The notes under the pieces were generated by a model. That model made no database searches. It was not told the DNA's origin and saw nothing but the letters and a program-made list of their open reading frames with translations. Both the position numbers and the translations under genes were made by a program. This document shows positions 1 to 8,028 of a DNA stretch of 64,000 nucleotides, piece by piece. Every line of letters starts with the position of its first letter. Positions within the stretch are counted from its first letter, which is position 1. The DNA comes from Lachnospiraceae bacterium MD308. Lineage in GTDB: Bacteria > Bacillota > Clostridia > Lachnospirales > Lachnospiraceae. Location of the stretch: the NCBI GenBank assembly GCA_010206225.2, contig VIQU02000001.1:62001-126000 (forward strand), read 5' to 3'.

Positions 1-371
1 AACTCTCCGTAATTGGGAAGAAATGTCTTTGTCGTAAAGCCTAGGATTTTCCCCCTATTCAGCGCTGCCGCCACATTATATAGTTCTCCGTCCACTGTCA
101 GGGGCGCCCCCACAAAGACAAGCATGTCCTTATCCTTCGTATGCCCCGCAACCTTGAATAGCCCCTCTCTCGCTTTTTCCAAAAGAATATCCTGAGTAAA
201 CAAATCGCCGCATGTGTACCCCGTAATGCAAAGTTCCGGAAATACAACGATTTTTGCCCCCTTTTTCTCTGTCTCGTCGATCATCCTGCATATCTGTTCC
301 GTATTAAACGCTACGTCTGCCACCCGTATATCTGGCGTCGCCGCAGCAACCTTTATAAATCCATCCTTCAT
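1..371 (-). CDS. nadE: Glutamine-dependent NAD(+) synthetase, N-terminal part (cut by window edge)
   Basis: The minus-strand frame starts with ATG at 371 behind an AGGAG-like site and runs off the left edge, leaving about 123 residues. It begins MKDGFIKVAAATPDIRVAD and carries FPELCITGYTCGDLF, the nitrilase-fold motif with the catalytic glutamate, then TKTFLPNYGE near the edge, where the catalytic lysine sits. This layout matches the glutaminase (CN-hydrolase) domain of long glutamine-dependent NAD synthetases, which feed ammonia to the C-terminal ligase that amidates deaminated NAD in the cytoplasm. The synthetase domain and catalytic cysteine lie outside the window, so a stand-alone CN hydrolase cannot be fully excluded. 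It lies about 25 nt downstream of hslO on the same strand, so the two may be co-transcribed. Confidence 0.8.
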   Translation of the reverse strand, partial: MKDGFIKVAAATPDIRVADVAFNTEQICRMIDETEKKGAKIVVFPELCITGYTCGDLFTQDILLEKAREGLFKVAGHTKDKDMLVFVGAPLTVDGELYNVAAALNRGKILGFTTKTFLPNYGE

Positions 372-395
372 GGCTCTCCTCCATCTTCGGCATTC

Positions 396-1271
396 TTATC
401 TGCTTCTTTTTATAATCTGCTTCAAATCTTCAATCGTGTAATGATAAGCACTGTTGCAGAAATGACATTTCACTTCGATATCTTTTCCTTCATCGATCAT
501 CTCCTGAATATCCTTTCTGCCAATGCTGGCAACTGCCTTTTCCACCCGCTCCTTCGAGCAATTACAATAAAACTGCGTGGGAATCGTGTCCGTAATCTCA
601 AGCCCCACGTTCCCCAGAAGTTCCTTTAATATCTGTTCCGGTGTATATCCCTTATCCAGAAGCTCCGTAACCGATGTGACCATCTTAAGATTCTCCTCGA
701 TCTTAGCAACCGTATCCTCCTTCGCAAAAGGCATCATCTGGATGATGAACCCTCCGGCGCATTTTACCGTATTATCCTTTTCCATGAGGACTCCAAGTCC
801 CACGGAAGAAGGCACTTGTTCCGAACTTGCAAAATAATAAGTCAGATCCTCTGCGATCTCACTGGTAACAAGCATCGTGTCACCGACATAAGGCTCCTTC
901 AGCCCCATATCTTTGATCACCTGCATAATACCGATGCCTACCGCGCCGCCCACATCGAGCTTTCCATTTTTAGGAGGCAGCATCACATCTGGATTTTCCA
1001 CGTATCCTTTCACATTCGCATGGCTGTCTGCCGTAACCGTGATCCCTTCCAGAGGCCCGTTCCCCCGCACCTTAACTGTGAGCACGTCCGTCTCATTCTT
1101 CATCATACTCCCCATCATGGCGCCGCCGGTCAGGAGACGTCCAAGAGCTGCCGTCGCTACCGGGCTTGTATTGTGGCGTTTTCTCGCCTCCTCCACAAGT
1201 TCTCCTGATGTGATGGCAAAAGCACGTACCTGACTGTCCGCTGCTGTCGCCCTTACAATATAATCTTTCAT
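396..1271 (-). CDS. hslO: Hsp33 redox-regulated molecular chaperone
   Basis: The protein is 291 residues and begins MKDYIVRATAADSQVRAF, typical of Hsp33. The C-terminal zinc switch is visible as FYCNCSKERVEKA followed by VKCHFCNSAYHY, a CxC plus CxxC arrangement. In the family these cysteines hold zinc when reduced; oxidation releases zinc and activates holdase activity against protein aggregation in the cytosol. An in-frame ATG lies 7 codons upstream, but 1271 is preferred because AAAGGGAACAGGT sits just before it. The upstream methyltransferase ends 14 bases before this start, so the two are probably one transcript. Length and motifs are normal. Confidence 0.93.
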   Translation of the reverse strand: MKDYIVRATAADSQVRAFAITSGELVEEARKRHNTSPVATAALGRLLTGGAMMGSMMKNETDVLTVKVRGNGPLEGITVTADSHANVKGYVENPDVMLPPKNGKLDVGGAVGIGIMQVIKDMGLKEPYVGDTMLVTSEIAEDLTYYFASSEQVPSSVGLGVLMEKDNTVKCAGGFIIQMMPFAKEDTVAKIEENLKMVTSVTELLDKGYTPEQILKELLGNVGLEITDTIPTQFYCNCSKERVEKAVASIGRKDIQEMIDEGKDIEVKCHFCNSAYHYTIEDLKQIIKRSR

Positions 1272-1284
1272 ACCTGTTCCCTTT

Positions 1285-2058
1285 CTATACAAACTGTAAA
1301 CCCTTTCCTCTTTCCCTTGCCGCTACCAGAATCCTCTCACTCTGTGCATTTGCCGGATGCTTTGAGTAAGCATCGTAAGCCCTAAGATACTCCATCCCGG
1401 ACCTTTCTATCAATGCTTTTATCTCTTCCAAAGTATATCCTCTCTGATAATGGGTCTCCTGATACTTGCGGAATAGCTTTCTGGTTCCTTCCTCACGGAT
1501 AAACAGTGTCAGCTCATATTCATTCATCTTCTCATCCTCATAATAGTAGTTATCCCATATGAAGCTGCACTCATCCCTGCTTTCCGCAAATGTACGGTTT
1601 CCAAGAACACGCTCATACTTAAACCGGGTATTAAAATCAAACAGAAAGATTCCCGCCGGATCCAGATAATTGTTCACCAGCCGGAACACTTCCAAAAGTT
1701 CTTCCGGTTCCGCCACATAGTTCACACAATCGCACACACTGATCACTGCACGAACCGTACCGTATAGTTCAAACTCCCGCATGTCCTGTAAAAGATAGAG
1801 GATGTCATATCCGCTCTTCTCCCGCTTCCCTACCGCAATCTCCAGCATATCTTCCGCATTGTCCACACCAATCATATCGTAACCGCGCTCTGCAAAACAT
1901 TCCGTCATGCTTCCCGTACCGCAGCCCAAGTCAAGCATAAGCCCGTTATTAACTCCATACTCTTTTAGTATTTCTTCCAGACGGTCCGCCCATTCCCCAT
2001 AAGGGACATTATCCATAAATGTATCATAAACCCCGGCAAAGTTCGTATATGCCTGCAT
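1285..2058 (-). CDS. Class I SAM-dependent methyltransferase
   Basis: About 257 residues. The Rossmann SAM-binding motif I is MLDLGCGTGSMTECFAERG near residue 35, followed by an acidic strand end (GVDNAEDML) and VISVCDCVNYVAEP, the usual motif IV region. The substrate cannot be read from sequence; relatives are annotated only as class I methyltransferases. The open frame continues upstream to 2184, but 2058 is chosen because GAGGAGGT lies upstream of it and because a sigma-A type promoter falls inside the upstream extension. It is followed closely by hslO. Confidence 0.85.
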   Translation of the reverse strand: MQAYTNFAGVYDTFMDNVPYGEWADRLEEILKEYGVNNGLMLDLGCGTGSMTECFAERGYDMIGVDNAEDMLEIAVGKREKSGYDILYLLQDMREFELYGTVRAVISVCDCVNYVAEPEELLEVFRLVNNYLDPAGIFLFDFNTRFKYERVLGNRTFAESRDECSFIWDNYYYEDEKMNEYELTLFIREEGTRKLFRKYQETHYQRGYTLEEIKALIERSGMEYLRAYDAYSKHPANAQSERILVAARERGKGLQFV

Positions 2059-2127
2059 ATATTTTACACCGACCTCCTCGCTGCTTTTCACCTTTGTGTT
2101 CCGGTCACCCGACTCCTTTCTTATCTT

Positions 2128-2156
2128 ATCATAAATCACAGCCTCGTAACAGACAA
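2128..2156 (-). promoter_or_regulatory. Putative promoter of the methyltransferase-hslO unit
   Basis: On the minus strand TTGTCT (2151-2156) and TATGAT (2128-2133) are separated by 17 bases. They lie about 70 bases upstream of the chosen methyltransferase start and downstream of the terminator at 2185-2217. Confidence 0.45.
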
Positions 2157-2184
2157 AAAGCAAAGAACTTTTTACTTCCTGCAC

Positions 2185-2217
2185 AAAAAAGGCCCCGGAT
2201 ATCCGGGACCTTTTTTT
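2185..2217 (-). terminator. Rho-independent terminator of the MMPL/heptad-repeat operon
   Basis: GGCCCCGGAT pairs with ATCCGGGACC (one wobble) with flanking A and T runs, so it can act in both directions. It lies 15 bases beyond the stop of the heptad-repeat gene (2232) and before the methyltransferase promoter. Confidence 0.85.
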
Positions 2218-2231
2218 GTCCTGCCTGTATC

Positions 2232-4715
2232 TTATTCTTCATCAATTCCTTCTGTTTCAATAATAAACTTCGTCTTTCCGTCCATGTCCTTTTTAATTCC
2301 GGCATATGATCTGTACGCTTTACCCATATCTGTCATCGCGTCCAATCTGTCTTTTACGTTCTGGAAATCTCCGTCAAAGGTCTCTGTCAGTTTGTCAATG
2401 CCTTCCTCCTTGAATTCAGACATACCGTCTGAAAGCTCTAAAGTTCCGTCTTTTAACTCTCCGGCTCCGTCTTTCAGCTTTCCCGCTCCATCGTCTAACT
2501 GCCCGGCTCCGTCTTTCAGCTTTCCCGCTCCATCGTCTAACTGCCCGGCTCCGCCCGAAAGCTTTCCCGCTCCATCGTCCAGCTGCCCGGCTCCGTCATC
2601 TACTTTCGAAGCTCCGTCTTTCAGCTTTCCTGCTCCGTCTGCCACCGCGCCGGCTCCTTTATCAAGCTCTTTCACTCCGCTTACAAGCTGTGTCCCGCCA
2701 TCCTTAAGAGCCTTTGTACCAGTTGTGAGGAGGCTGCTCTTACTGTTCAATTCCTCCGCCCCTTTTGCAAGCGTACTGGCACCTTCTGATACTTCTGACG
2801 TCCCATTCGCAAGCTCATTAACACCCTTCTGCAATTCTGCTAATGCCGGCTTTAGTTTTGGCAGTAATCCCGCCAGCTGAGCCGCGCTGTCACCAGCAGT
2901 ATCTGCTCTTCCCTGTGCCGCATCAAGCGCTGCCTCTGCCTTGCTTGTATTGACGACTGCCTTTGCTTTTCTCTCTTGGGTGATCTCTACCGTTGTGCTA
3001 TTTAATGCTTTTTCTGCGATTTTTTCCGCCTGTGCCCTTAGTTTTGAGTTCGCGTCATCCTCCGCCTTCTCGATCGCGGCTTTCACCTGCCCTCTGTATT
3101 CTTCGGGTATACCTGAAAGATCCACATTGACCGACACACTCCCTACATTCTCACTGGCTATTGCGGACGCGCTTTTCGTAGCCACTACTTTCCCTTTCGT
3201 ATCTCCTGTATACTCAACATCTGCATCTACTTGATCCAACGCTTTGCCGGCCGTGCTGATCTGCTGTTTTGTTTTTTCCGTCTGCTTCTCGGCAGCAGAT
3301 GCCGTTCCTAATATCGGCTTCAATTCTTCGGTAAGCGCCCCGACCTTCTTTGCCAGTGTGTCGGCGCCGTCGCTCACCTGTTTTGCACCCCCTGCAACCT
3401 GCCTGCTTCCGTCTGCAAGACTTCCTACTCCACTTGTATAGGTATTCACACCATCCACAAGAGAGTTTACTCCTTTGATCAGATCACCGCTCTTTTTATT
3501 CAGCGTGCTCACACCGTCTGCTACCTGCTTTGAACCATCTGCAAGATCACTGGCGCCGTCTTTCAAACCTTTTGTTCCCTTCTTTAAATCAGTTGTTCCT
3601 TTCTTTAGATCAGTTGTTCCGCTTTTTAAGTCCTTTGTCCCCTTCTTTAAGTCTTTCGTCCCGCTCTTTAAGTCTTTCGTCCCGCTCTTTAGATCCTTTG
3701 AGCCGTCCGCCAGCTTTTTCGCACCGTCCGCCGCATCTTTTGAACCATCCGCCAGCTTTTTCGCGGCATCCTCTAATTCATCCAGCGATTCTTCCAGCTC
3801 GTCGAAGCTGTCAACATCATCCAGATTAAATTCATTCATGATCTCTGCGGAACCGACCGTAATCGTAGGGTTGACGCTTGCTTTCGTCACATCTGCCGTG
3901 ATCTTTATATTGTCCGGAATATCAACATCGAATTCTGTCTCGTCTAGATCCAAATTCTTTTGAAGCCCCGGAAAACCAAGACCGACTACGATATTCTTGT
4001 CTCCGTCGGAGATCACTTTCCCATTATCCACCTCTACATTCGTATATTCATCCGTAGAAAGCATCATAGCTGTTACCATTGTGAACGGAGTGTACATTTT
4101 TACTCTCTTCTCACTCTTATTAAGCTTCACTGTCTCTTCCGAATGATTCATATACTGGATATTAATCTCTACCTTTCCGCTCTTACCCTGAAGCTCTTTT
4201 GCCGATATATCTTTGCCGTCCAGCTTGTAGGATACCTTTACCCCCACCGGAAGGCTGCCGCTTATTGTACCCTGATAATAGATATCTTTTCCCTCGGATT
4301 TCCATTTCAGGCCGCTGCCGCTTCCCTTTGAAAATGTCTCCTCACCCTTTACATTTTTAATATCACTCAGTCCGCTTTCATCTTCCACATCGCCGTTTCC
4401 CGGATTCTTAAGCCACTCTGTAACTGTCGTTTCCGTCACTTCTCCTGACGGGTCGGCTTTGATATATACGGACTCCTCCTTGAAGACTTTTCCGTCCTCT
4501 GTCTTTTCTTTCCCGGAATCTTCACTGCTATCCAATACCTCATTTGCCGTCTCTTCCAGCTTTTCTACATCCTTATCTTCTTTTTTCTCTTCATCCGCCG
4601 CTTTCACTTCATCCATAGGATTCTTTTCATATCCGTAAACGCCAGTCATTCCCGCACCGCCTACTACCAACGCCATAGAACCTGCCAATACCCGTTTTTT
4701 CATATCATTTTTCAT
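2232..4715 (-). CDS. Secreted heptad-repeat (xxxLxxG) protein, MMPL partner
   Basis: 827 residues. The N-terminus is a signal sequence (MKNDMKKRVLAGSMALVVGG followed by AGMTGVYGYE). Two blocks of seven-residue repeats follow, of the form KDLKSGT / KKLADGS around residues 320-400 and GQLDDGA / GKLKDGA around residues 700-780, matching the family of heptads with conserved Leu and Gly found in YhgE/Pip-like proteins. Between them is an Ala/Glu-rich helical stretch. No C-terminal membrane helix is visible, unlike YhgE. It lies 45 bases downstream of the MMPL exporter, so it is probably an extracytoplasmic helical partner of that pump. AGGAGG lies 9 bases before the ATG at 4715. Function is inferred from context only. 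Confidence 0.8.
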   Translation of the reverse strand: MKNDMKKRVLAGSMALVVGGAGMTGVYGYEKNPMDEVKAADEEKKEDKDVEKLEETANEVLDSSEDSGKEKTEDGKVFKEESVYIKADPSGEVTETTVTEWLKNPGNGDVEDESGLSDIKNVKGEETFSKGSGSGLKWKSEGKDIYYQGTISGSLPVGVKVSYKLDGKDISAKELQGKSGKVEINIQYMNHSEETVKLNKSEKRVKMYTPFTMVTAMMLSTDEYTNVEVDNGKVISDGDKNIVVGLGFPGLQKNLDLDETEFDVDIPDNIKITADVTKASVNPTITVGSAEIMNEFNLDDVDSFDELEESLDELEDAAKKLADGSKDAADGAKKLADGSKDLKSGTKDLKSGTKDLKKGTKDLKSGTTDLKKGTTDLKKGTKGLKDGASDLADGSKQVADGVSTLNKKSGDLIKGVNSLVDGVNTYTSGVGSLADGSRQVAGGAKQVSDGADTLAKKVGALTEELKPILGTASAAEKQTEKTKQQISTAGKALDQVDADVEYTGDTKGKVVATKSASAIASENVGSVSVNVDLSGIPEEYRGQVKAAIEKAEDDANSKLRAQAEKIAEKALNSTTVEITQERKAKAVVNTSKAEAALDAAQGRADTAGDSAAQLAGLLPKLKPALAELQKGVNELANGTSEVSEGASTLAKGAEELNSKSSLLTTGTKALKDGGTQLVSGVKELDKGAGAVADGAGKLKDGASKVDDGAGQLDDGAGKLSGGAGQLDDGAGKLKDGAGQLDDGAGKLKDGAGELKDGTLELSDGMSEFKEEGIDKLTETFDGDFQNVKDRLDAMTDMGKAYRSYAGIKKDMDGKTKFIIETEGIDEE

Positions 4716-4760
4716 TAAAACATACCTCCTGTCATTAAACTTCTGCTCTTATTTCAAACT

Positions 4761-6839
4761 CTATTTTACTGCCTTTTTCGGCAAAAAGCCACCGCTTGTT
4801 TTTACGATCACTTTATCAAATACCATGAACATGGAGGGCAGTACGAATACGACTACCACCATACTGATGATCGCGCCCCTCGCCATCAGGATACATAGAG
4901 AACTGATCATATCTATATTGGAATACAGACCGACACCGATAGTCGCCGCAAAAAAGCTCAGCGCGCTTACGATAATAGACTGAGCCGACGCCTGATGAGC
5001 GATAGTGACCGCATCATACTTGGAGGCGCCCATACTCCTCTCCCGCTTATATCTGGTCGTCATAAGTATCGCATAGTCTACCGTTGCCCCAAGCTGTATC
5101 GTACCGATTACGATAGATGCCACAAACGGAAGCGTAGTTCCGGTATAGAAGGGAATTCCCATATTTACAAATATCGCAAATTCGATCACACCCACCAGAA
5201 TGACCGGCAGGGAGATGGAGCGGAACAAGATCAATATAATGACAAATATAATTCCAATGGATACAAAGCTTACTGTCTTAAAGTCTGTATCGGTAATATC
5301 GATCAGATCCTTAGTAAGCGGCGCTTCTCCTACAAGCATCGCGCCCTCATCATATTTATCCAGAACCGCATTGATGTCATCCACCTGCTTATTTACTTCA
5401 TCTGACGCAACCTTATAGACGGAATTGATCAGTACCATCTGATATTTATCATTTTTCAGCAGCTCAGTTATAGATTCCGGAATCATACTGGCGGGAACTG
5501 CAGGTCCGATCAAGCTGTCTAACCCTAATGCCCACTTCACACCGTCTACGTCTTCAATCTCCTTTAACATCTTCCCTACATCCGGGGACGGCACATCACT
5601 GTCAACTAAAAGGATATGCGTAGTATTCATGTCGTAGTCCTCTTTCAGCTTATCATTGGCTATGATACAGGGCAGATCCTTCGGAAGCGTCTCATCCAGA
5701 TTATAGTATACGCCTGTGTGATTATTTCCATAAATAGCCGGAACTAACAATATCAAAAACAAAGCTACATACACTGCAAAATGCTTCGTAACCTTTTGCG
5801 AGATCCTGTTAATATTCGGGAGAAGCGGCTTATGCTTCGTCTTCTCGATCAGTTTATCGCACACAAGTATCATAGAGGGCAGGATCGTCACACAGGTAAT
5901 GACGCCTAAGACAACGCCCTTCGCCATAACGATACCGATATCCTTGCCAAGAGTAAAGCTCATAAAACAAAGAGCGATAAACCCTGCCACCGTTGTAATG
6001 GAGCTTCCGATGACAGAGGAAAATGTCTGGGTAATAGCATGCGCCATGGCAAGCTTTTTATCTCCGCCGCATTCCGCCTGCTGCTCCTCATAGCTGTGCA
6101 TCAGGAAAATGGAATAGTCCATCGTAACTCCAAGCTGCAGCACTGCTGCCAGCGCTTTCGTAATATAAGAAATCTCACCGAACACGATATTACTTCCAAG
6201 ATTATACAAAATCGCAATTCCAATACTCAGCAGGAACAATACAGGAACGATAAAGGATTCCATTGTAACTGCAAGTACGATAGAGGAAAGGATCACTGCG
6301 ATCAGCACGTAGATGGGCGTCTCTCTCTCCGACAGCTCCTTCGTATCTGTGACAATCGCCGACATACCGCTTAAGAAACATTGTTTCCCGCAAAGTTTAC
6401 GTATCTTTCCGATGGCCTCCATCGTACCGTCCGATGATGTACCCTCATCAAAAAATACCGCCATCATCGTTCCCTTATCGGAATTAAACACCTTATAAAG
6501 CTTATCCGGCAGCATACTCTGCGGCATGGAGATATCTGCGATCGAGTCGTACCATAGTACCTTCTCTACGTGGTCTACCTTCTCCACCTCAGCCTTTAAG
6601 GCAGCTACATCCTTCGGCTCCATACCGTCTACCATAAGCATTGAAAATGCACCGATACCAAAATCTTCTATCATGATATCCTGCCCCTGCATCGTCTCAA
6701 TCTCTTTCGGCAGGTAAGTCAGGACATCATAATTAATCCTCGTATGGACATATCCGAACACTGCCGGAATTAACAGCAAAATACTGGTAATCAGGATGAC
6801 CACTCTGCACTTCACTACTGCCTTTCCAAACTTAATCAT
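4761..6839 (-). CDS. MMPL/RND-family membrane exporter
   Basis: About 692 residues with the duplicated topology of MMPL proteins: one N-terminal helix (VVILITSILLLIPAVFGYV), an extracytoplasmic domain, five helices, then the same plan again (helix near residue 360). The motifs GVTMDYSIFLMHSYEE and GATVDYAILMTTRYKR in the two halves are the paired transmembrane motifs of this family; their Asp-Tyr is the proton-relay position. Such pumps move lipids, lipopeptides or drugs using the proton gradient. The start at 6839 is preferred over an in-frame ATG 7 codons earlier because AAAGGGAG precedes it. It is divergent from a TetR regulator with shared operator sites, which suggests substrate-responsive control. 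Substrate unknown. Confidence 0.9.
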   Translation of the reverse strand: MIKFGKAVVKCRVVILITSILLLIPAVFGYVHTRINYDVLTYLPKEIETMQGQDIMIEDFGIGAFSMLMVDGMEPKDVAALKAEVEKVDHVEKVLWYDSIADISMPQSMLPDKLYKVFNSDKGTMMAVFFDEGTSSDGTMEAIGKIRKLCGKQCFLSGMSAIVTDTKELSERETPIYVLIAVILSSIVLAVTMESFIVPVLFLLSIGIAILYNLGSNIVFGEISYITKALAAVLQLGVTMDYSIFLMHSYEEQQAECGGDKKLAMAHAITQTFSSVIGSSITTVAGFIALCFMSFTLGKDIGIVMAKGVVLGVITCVTILPSMILVCDKLIEKTKHKPLLPNINRISQKVTKHFAVYVALFLILLVPAIYGNNHTGVYYNLDETLPKDLPCIIANDKLKEDYDMNTTHILLVDSDVPSPDVGKMLKEIEDVDGVKWALGLDSLIGPAVPASMIPESITELLKNDKYQMVLINSVYKVASDEVNKQVDDINAVLDKYDEGAMLVGEAPLTKDLIDITDTDFKTVSFVSIGIIFVIILILFRSISLPVILVGVIEFAIFVNMGIPFYTGTTLPFVASIVIGTIQLGATVDYAILMTTRYKRERSMGASKYDAVTIAHQASAQSIIVSALSFFAATIGVGLYSNIDMISSLCILMARGAIISMVVVVFVLPSMFMVFDKVIVKTSGGFLPKKAVK

Positions 6840-6862
6840 TCCATCATTCTCCCTTTCCATTA

Positions 6863-6961
6863 TGACTACTGGTCATTATTTCTGACAGTACTATAACGCA
6901 AATATGACCATTAGTCAATATGTTTTTTGACTTTTGGTCATATTTATTTGACTTTCGGTCA
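6863..6961. promoter_or_regulatory. Four TetR-type operators in a divergent promoter region
   Basis: Four 13-bp palindromes of the form TGAC-N5-GTCA occur at 6863-6875, 6905-6917, 6928-6940 and 6949-6961. Start-to-start spacings are 42, 23 and 21 bases, about four and two helical turns. The second overlaps the -35 box of the exporter promoter and the fourth overlaps the -35 box of the tetR promoter; the first lies in the exporter leader. Binding by the adjacent TetR protein is inferred. Confidence 0.8.
6890..6918 (-). promoter_or_regulatory. Promoter of the MMPL exporter operon
   Basis: Minus-strand TTGACT (6913-6918), 17-base spacer, TATAGT (6890-6895). The -35 box is embedded in the operator at 6905-6917. 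Confidence 0.75.
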
Positions 6962-6976
6962 TTTTACTAATATAAT
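6948..6976 (+). promoter_or_regulatory. Promoter of the tetR-type regulator
   Basis: TTGACT (6948-6953), 17-base spacer, perfect TATAAT (6971-6976). The -35 box overlaps the operator at 6949-6961, consistent with autorepression. Confidence 0.8.
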
Positions 6977-7031
6977 ACATGTGAACACGCAATTTGTACG
7001 ACTGATTCCACAATCAGAAGGGAGCCATTTT

Positions 7032-7631
7032 ATGGGAAAAGTAGACGAGAATAAAAAAAAGAAAAAGGAAGCTCTTTTCAATACAGCTTACGATCTGTTT
7101 ACCACCAAGGGAATCAACTCTACCGCTATATCTGATATCGTGGAAAAAGCGGGAGTTGCCAAAGGCACCTTCTATCTGTATTTTAAAGACAAATATGATA
7201 TCAAGAATAAACTGATTGCCCACAAGACCAATGAACTGTTCGCCGCCGCAGGGAATGCTTTGGAAGCTTCCGGTATCCGCGGTCTTGAGGAAGAGATGAT
7301 TTTCATCATTGAACACGTCTTTAACACGCTGACCGCTAACAAGGCACTGCTGAACTTGATTTCCAAAAATCTGGTGATGGGGGCGCTGCGCTCTACGCTT
7401 CTGACCGGAGAGAACAGTGACAGTGATATTTACGAAAAATTTCTGATGCTGGTAGAAAAGGATGAACATAAATATAACGATGTAGATGTCATGCTGTTTA
7501 CTATCGTAGAATTGGCGGGCTCTGCAGGATATAATTCCATCCTTTACGGCGAACCGCTTCCGATCGAAGAATACAAACCTTTTTTGTACCGTTCAGTACG
7601 TCTCATCGTAAAAAGCCATCGGACCGGATAA
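7032..7631 (+). CDS. TetR/AcrR-family transcriptional regulator
   Basis: 199 residues from the ATG at 7032, preceded by AGAAGGGAG. An in-frame ATG at 6927 lies upstream of the promoter and is rejected. The N-terminal helix-turn-helix reads TTKGINSTAISDIVEKAGVA then KGTFYLYFKDKYDI, the signature of TetR repressors. The C-terminal ligand domain is not diagnostic. It probably represses itself and the divergent MMPL operon through the TGAC-N5-GTCA sites, releasing on binding a substrate of the exporter. Confidence 0.92.
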   Translation: MGKVDENKKKKKEALFNTAYDLFTTKGINSTAISDIVEKAGVAKGTFYLYFKDKYDIKNKLIAHKTNELFAAAGNALEASGIRGLEEEMIFIIEHVFNTLTANKALLNLISKNLVMGALRSTLLTGENSDSDIYEKFLMLVEKDEHKYNDVDVMLFTIVELAGSAGYNSILYGEPLPIEEYKPFLYRSVRLIVKSHRTG

Positions 7632-7646
7632 TATGATCCGGTCCGA
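7619..7646 (-). terminator. Hairpin between tetR and the hicB-like gene
   Basis: TCGGACCGGAT and ATCCGGTCCGA form an 11-bp perfect stem over the tetR stop codon. On the minus strand it is followed by TGGCTTTTT, so it more likely ends the hicB-side transcript, though it may work for both convergent genes. Confidence 0.55.
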
Positions 7647-7655
7647 ACAATATGG

Positions 7656-7868
7656 TTATACATGTACTTTTTTCGTAGGTCTTGGAATATCAATTCCGTC
7701 TTCCTTTGCATATTCAATCCATTCATCGATCATATCATTTGCATTACTTACAGCCTCTACTACCGTTTTTCCATCCGCCTTGCATCCCGGCAGATCCGGA
7801 ACATCTACAAGAAAAGCCTGATCCTCGTCACTCCACGTAATAATCATCTGATATTTATTCTCTGTCAT
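7656..7868 (-). CDS. HicB-like antitoxin, apparently without HicA
   Basis: 70 residues. The sequence WSDEDQAFLVDVPDLPGC followed by KADGKTVVEAVSNANDMIDEWIEYA is the partial RNase-H-like fold of HicB proteins. In typical loci HicB neutralises the mRNA-cleaving toxin HicA encoded just upstream. Here no HicA (short dsRBD-like protein with a conserved His) can be read upstream; only a 30-codon tail of an unrecognised frame ends 2 bases before its ATG. It has GGAGG just upstream of the ATG. It may be an orphan antitoxin or part of a decayed cassette. No C-terminal DNA-binding domain is present. Confidence 0.75.
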   Translation of the reverse strand: MTENKYQMIITWSDEDQAFLVDVPDLPGCKADGKTVVEAVSNANDMIDEWIEYAKEDGIDIPRPTKKVHV

Positions 7869-7870
7869 AT

Positions 7871-7960
7871 CTATACCTCCAACTTATATTTCTTTATAAG
7901 TTCCCTGACCTGTTTTATCTGATATGGTTTCGCTTTATTATTACTGGGAATAAAATAGTT
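7871..7960 (-). pseudogene. 3' remnant of an unrecognised gene upstream of hicB
   Basis: From the end of the 11-G tract the minus strand reads about 29 codons (NYFIPSNNKAKPYQ, then IKQVRELIKKYKLEV) to a TAG at 7871-7873, immediately before the hicB ribosome site. It has no start of its own and is out of frame with the permease fragment on the other side of the G tract. Its position is where a hicA partner would lie, but it does not resemble HicA. Confidence 0.35.
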
Positions 7961-8013
7961 CCCCCCCCCCCACTCGTCAACAGTTTGAAATCTTTTACGA
8001 ATAACCCTTTCAT
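7961..8013 (-). pseudogene. Truncated third ABC-2 permease (N-terminal 14 codons)
   Basis: An ATG at 8013 with the strong site AAGGAGGC starts MKGLFVKDFKLLTSG. This closely resembles the N-termini of the two upstream permeases (MKGLLIKDYRLM, MKGLLIKDMKLM) and lies 16 bases after the second one. The frame then enters an 11-G homopolymer (7961-7971) and terminates about 20 codons later without any hydrophobic segment. It is best read as a third paralogous permease gene lost by deletion or a rearrangement at the G tract. An assembly fault at the homopolymer is possible. Confidence 0.6.
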
Positions 8014-8028
8014 AGTCTCAGCGCCTCC

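Noticed and set aside
2284-3963. Long plus-strand ORFs rich in Pro, Ser and Phe
   Set aside because: They are antisense shadows of the heptad-repeat gene; repeated codons on one strand keep the other open. No ribosome sites.
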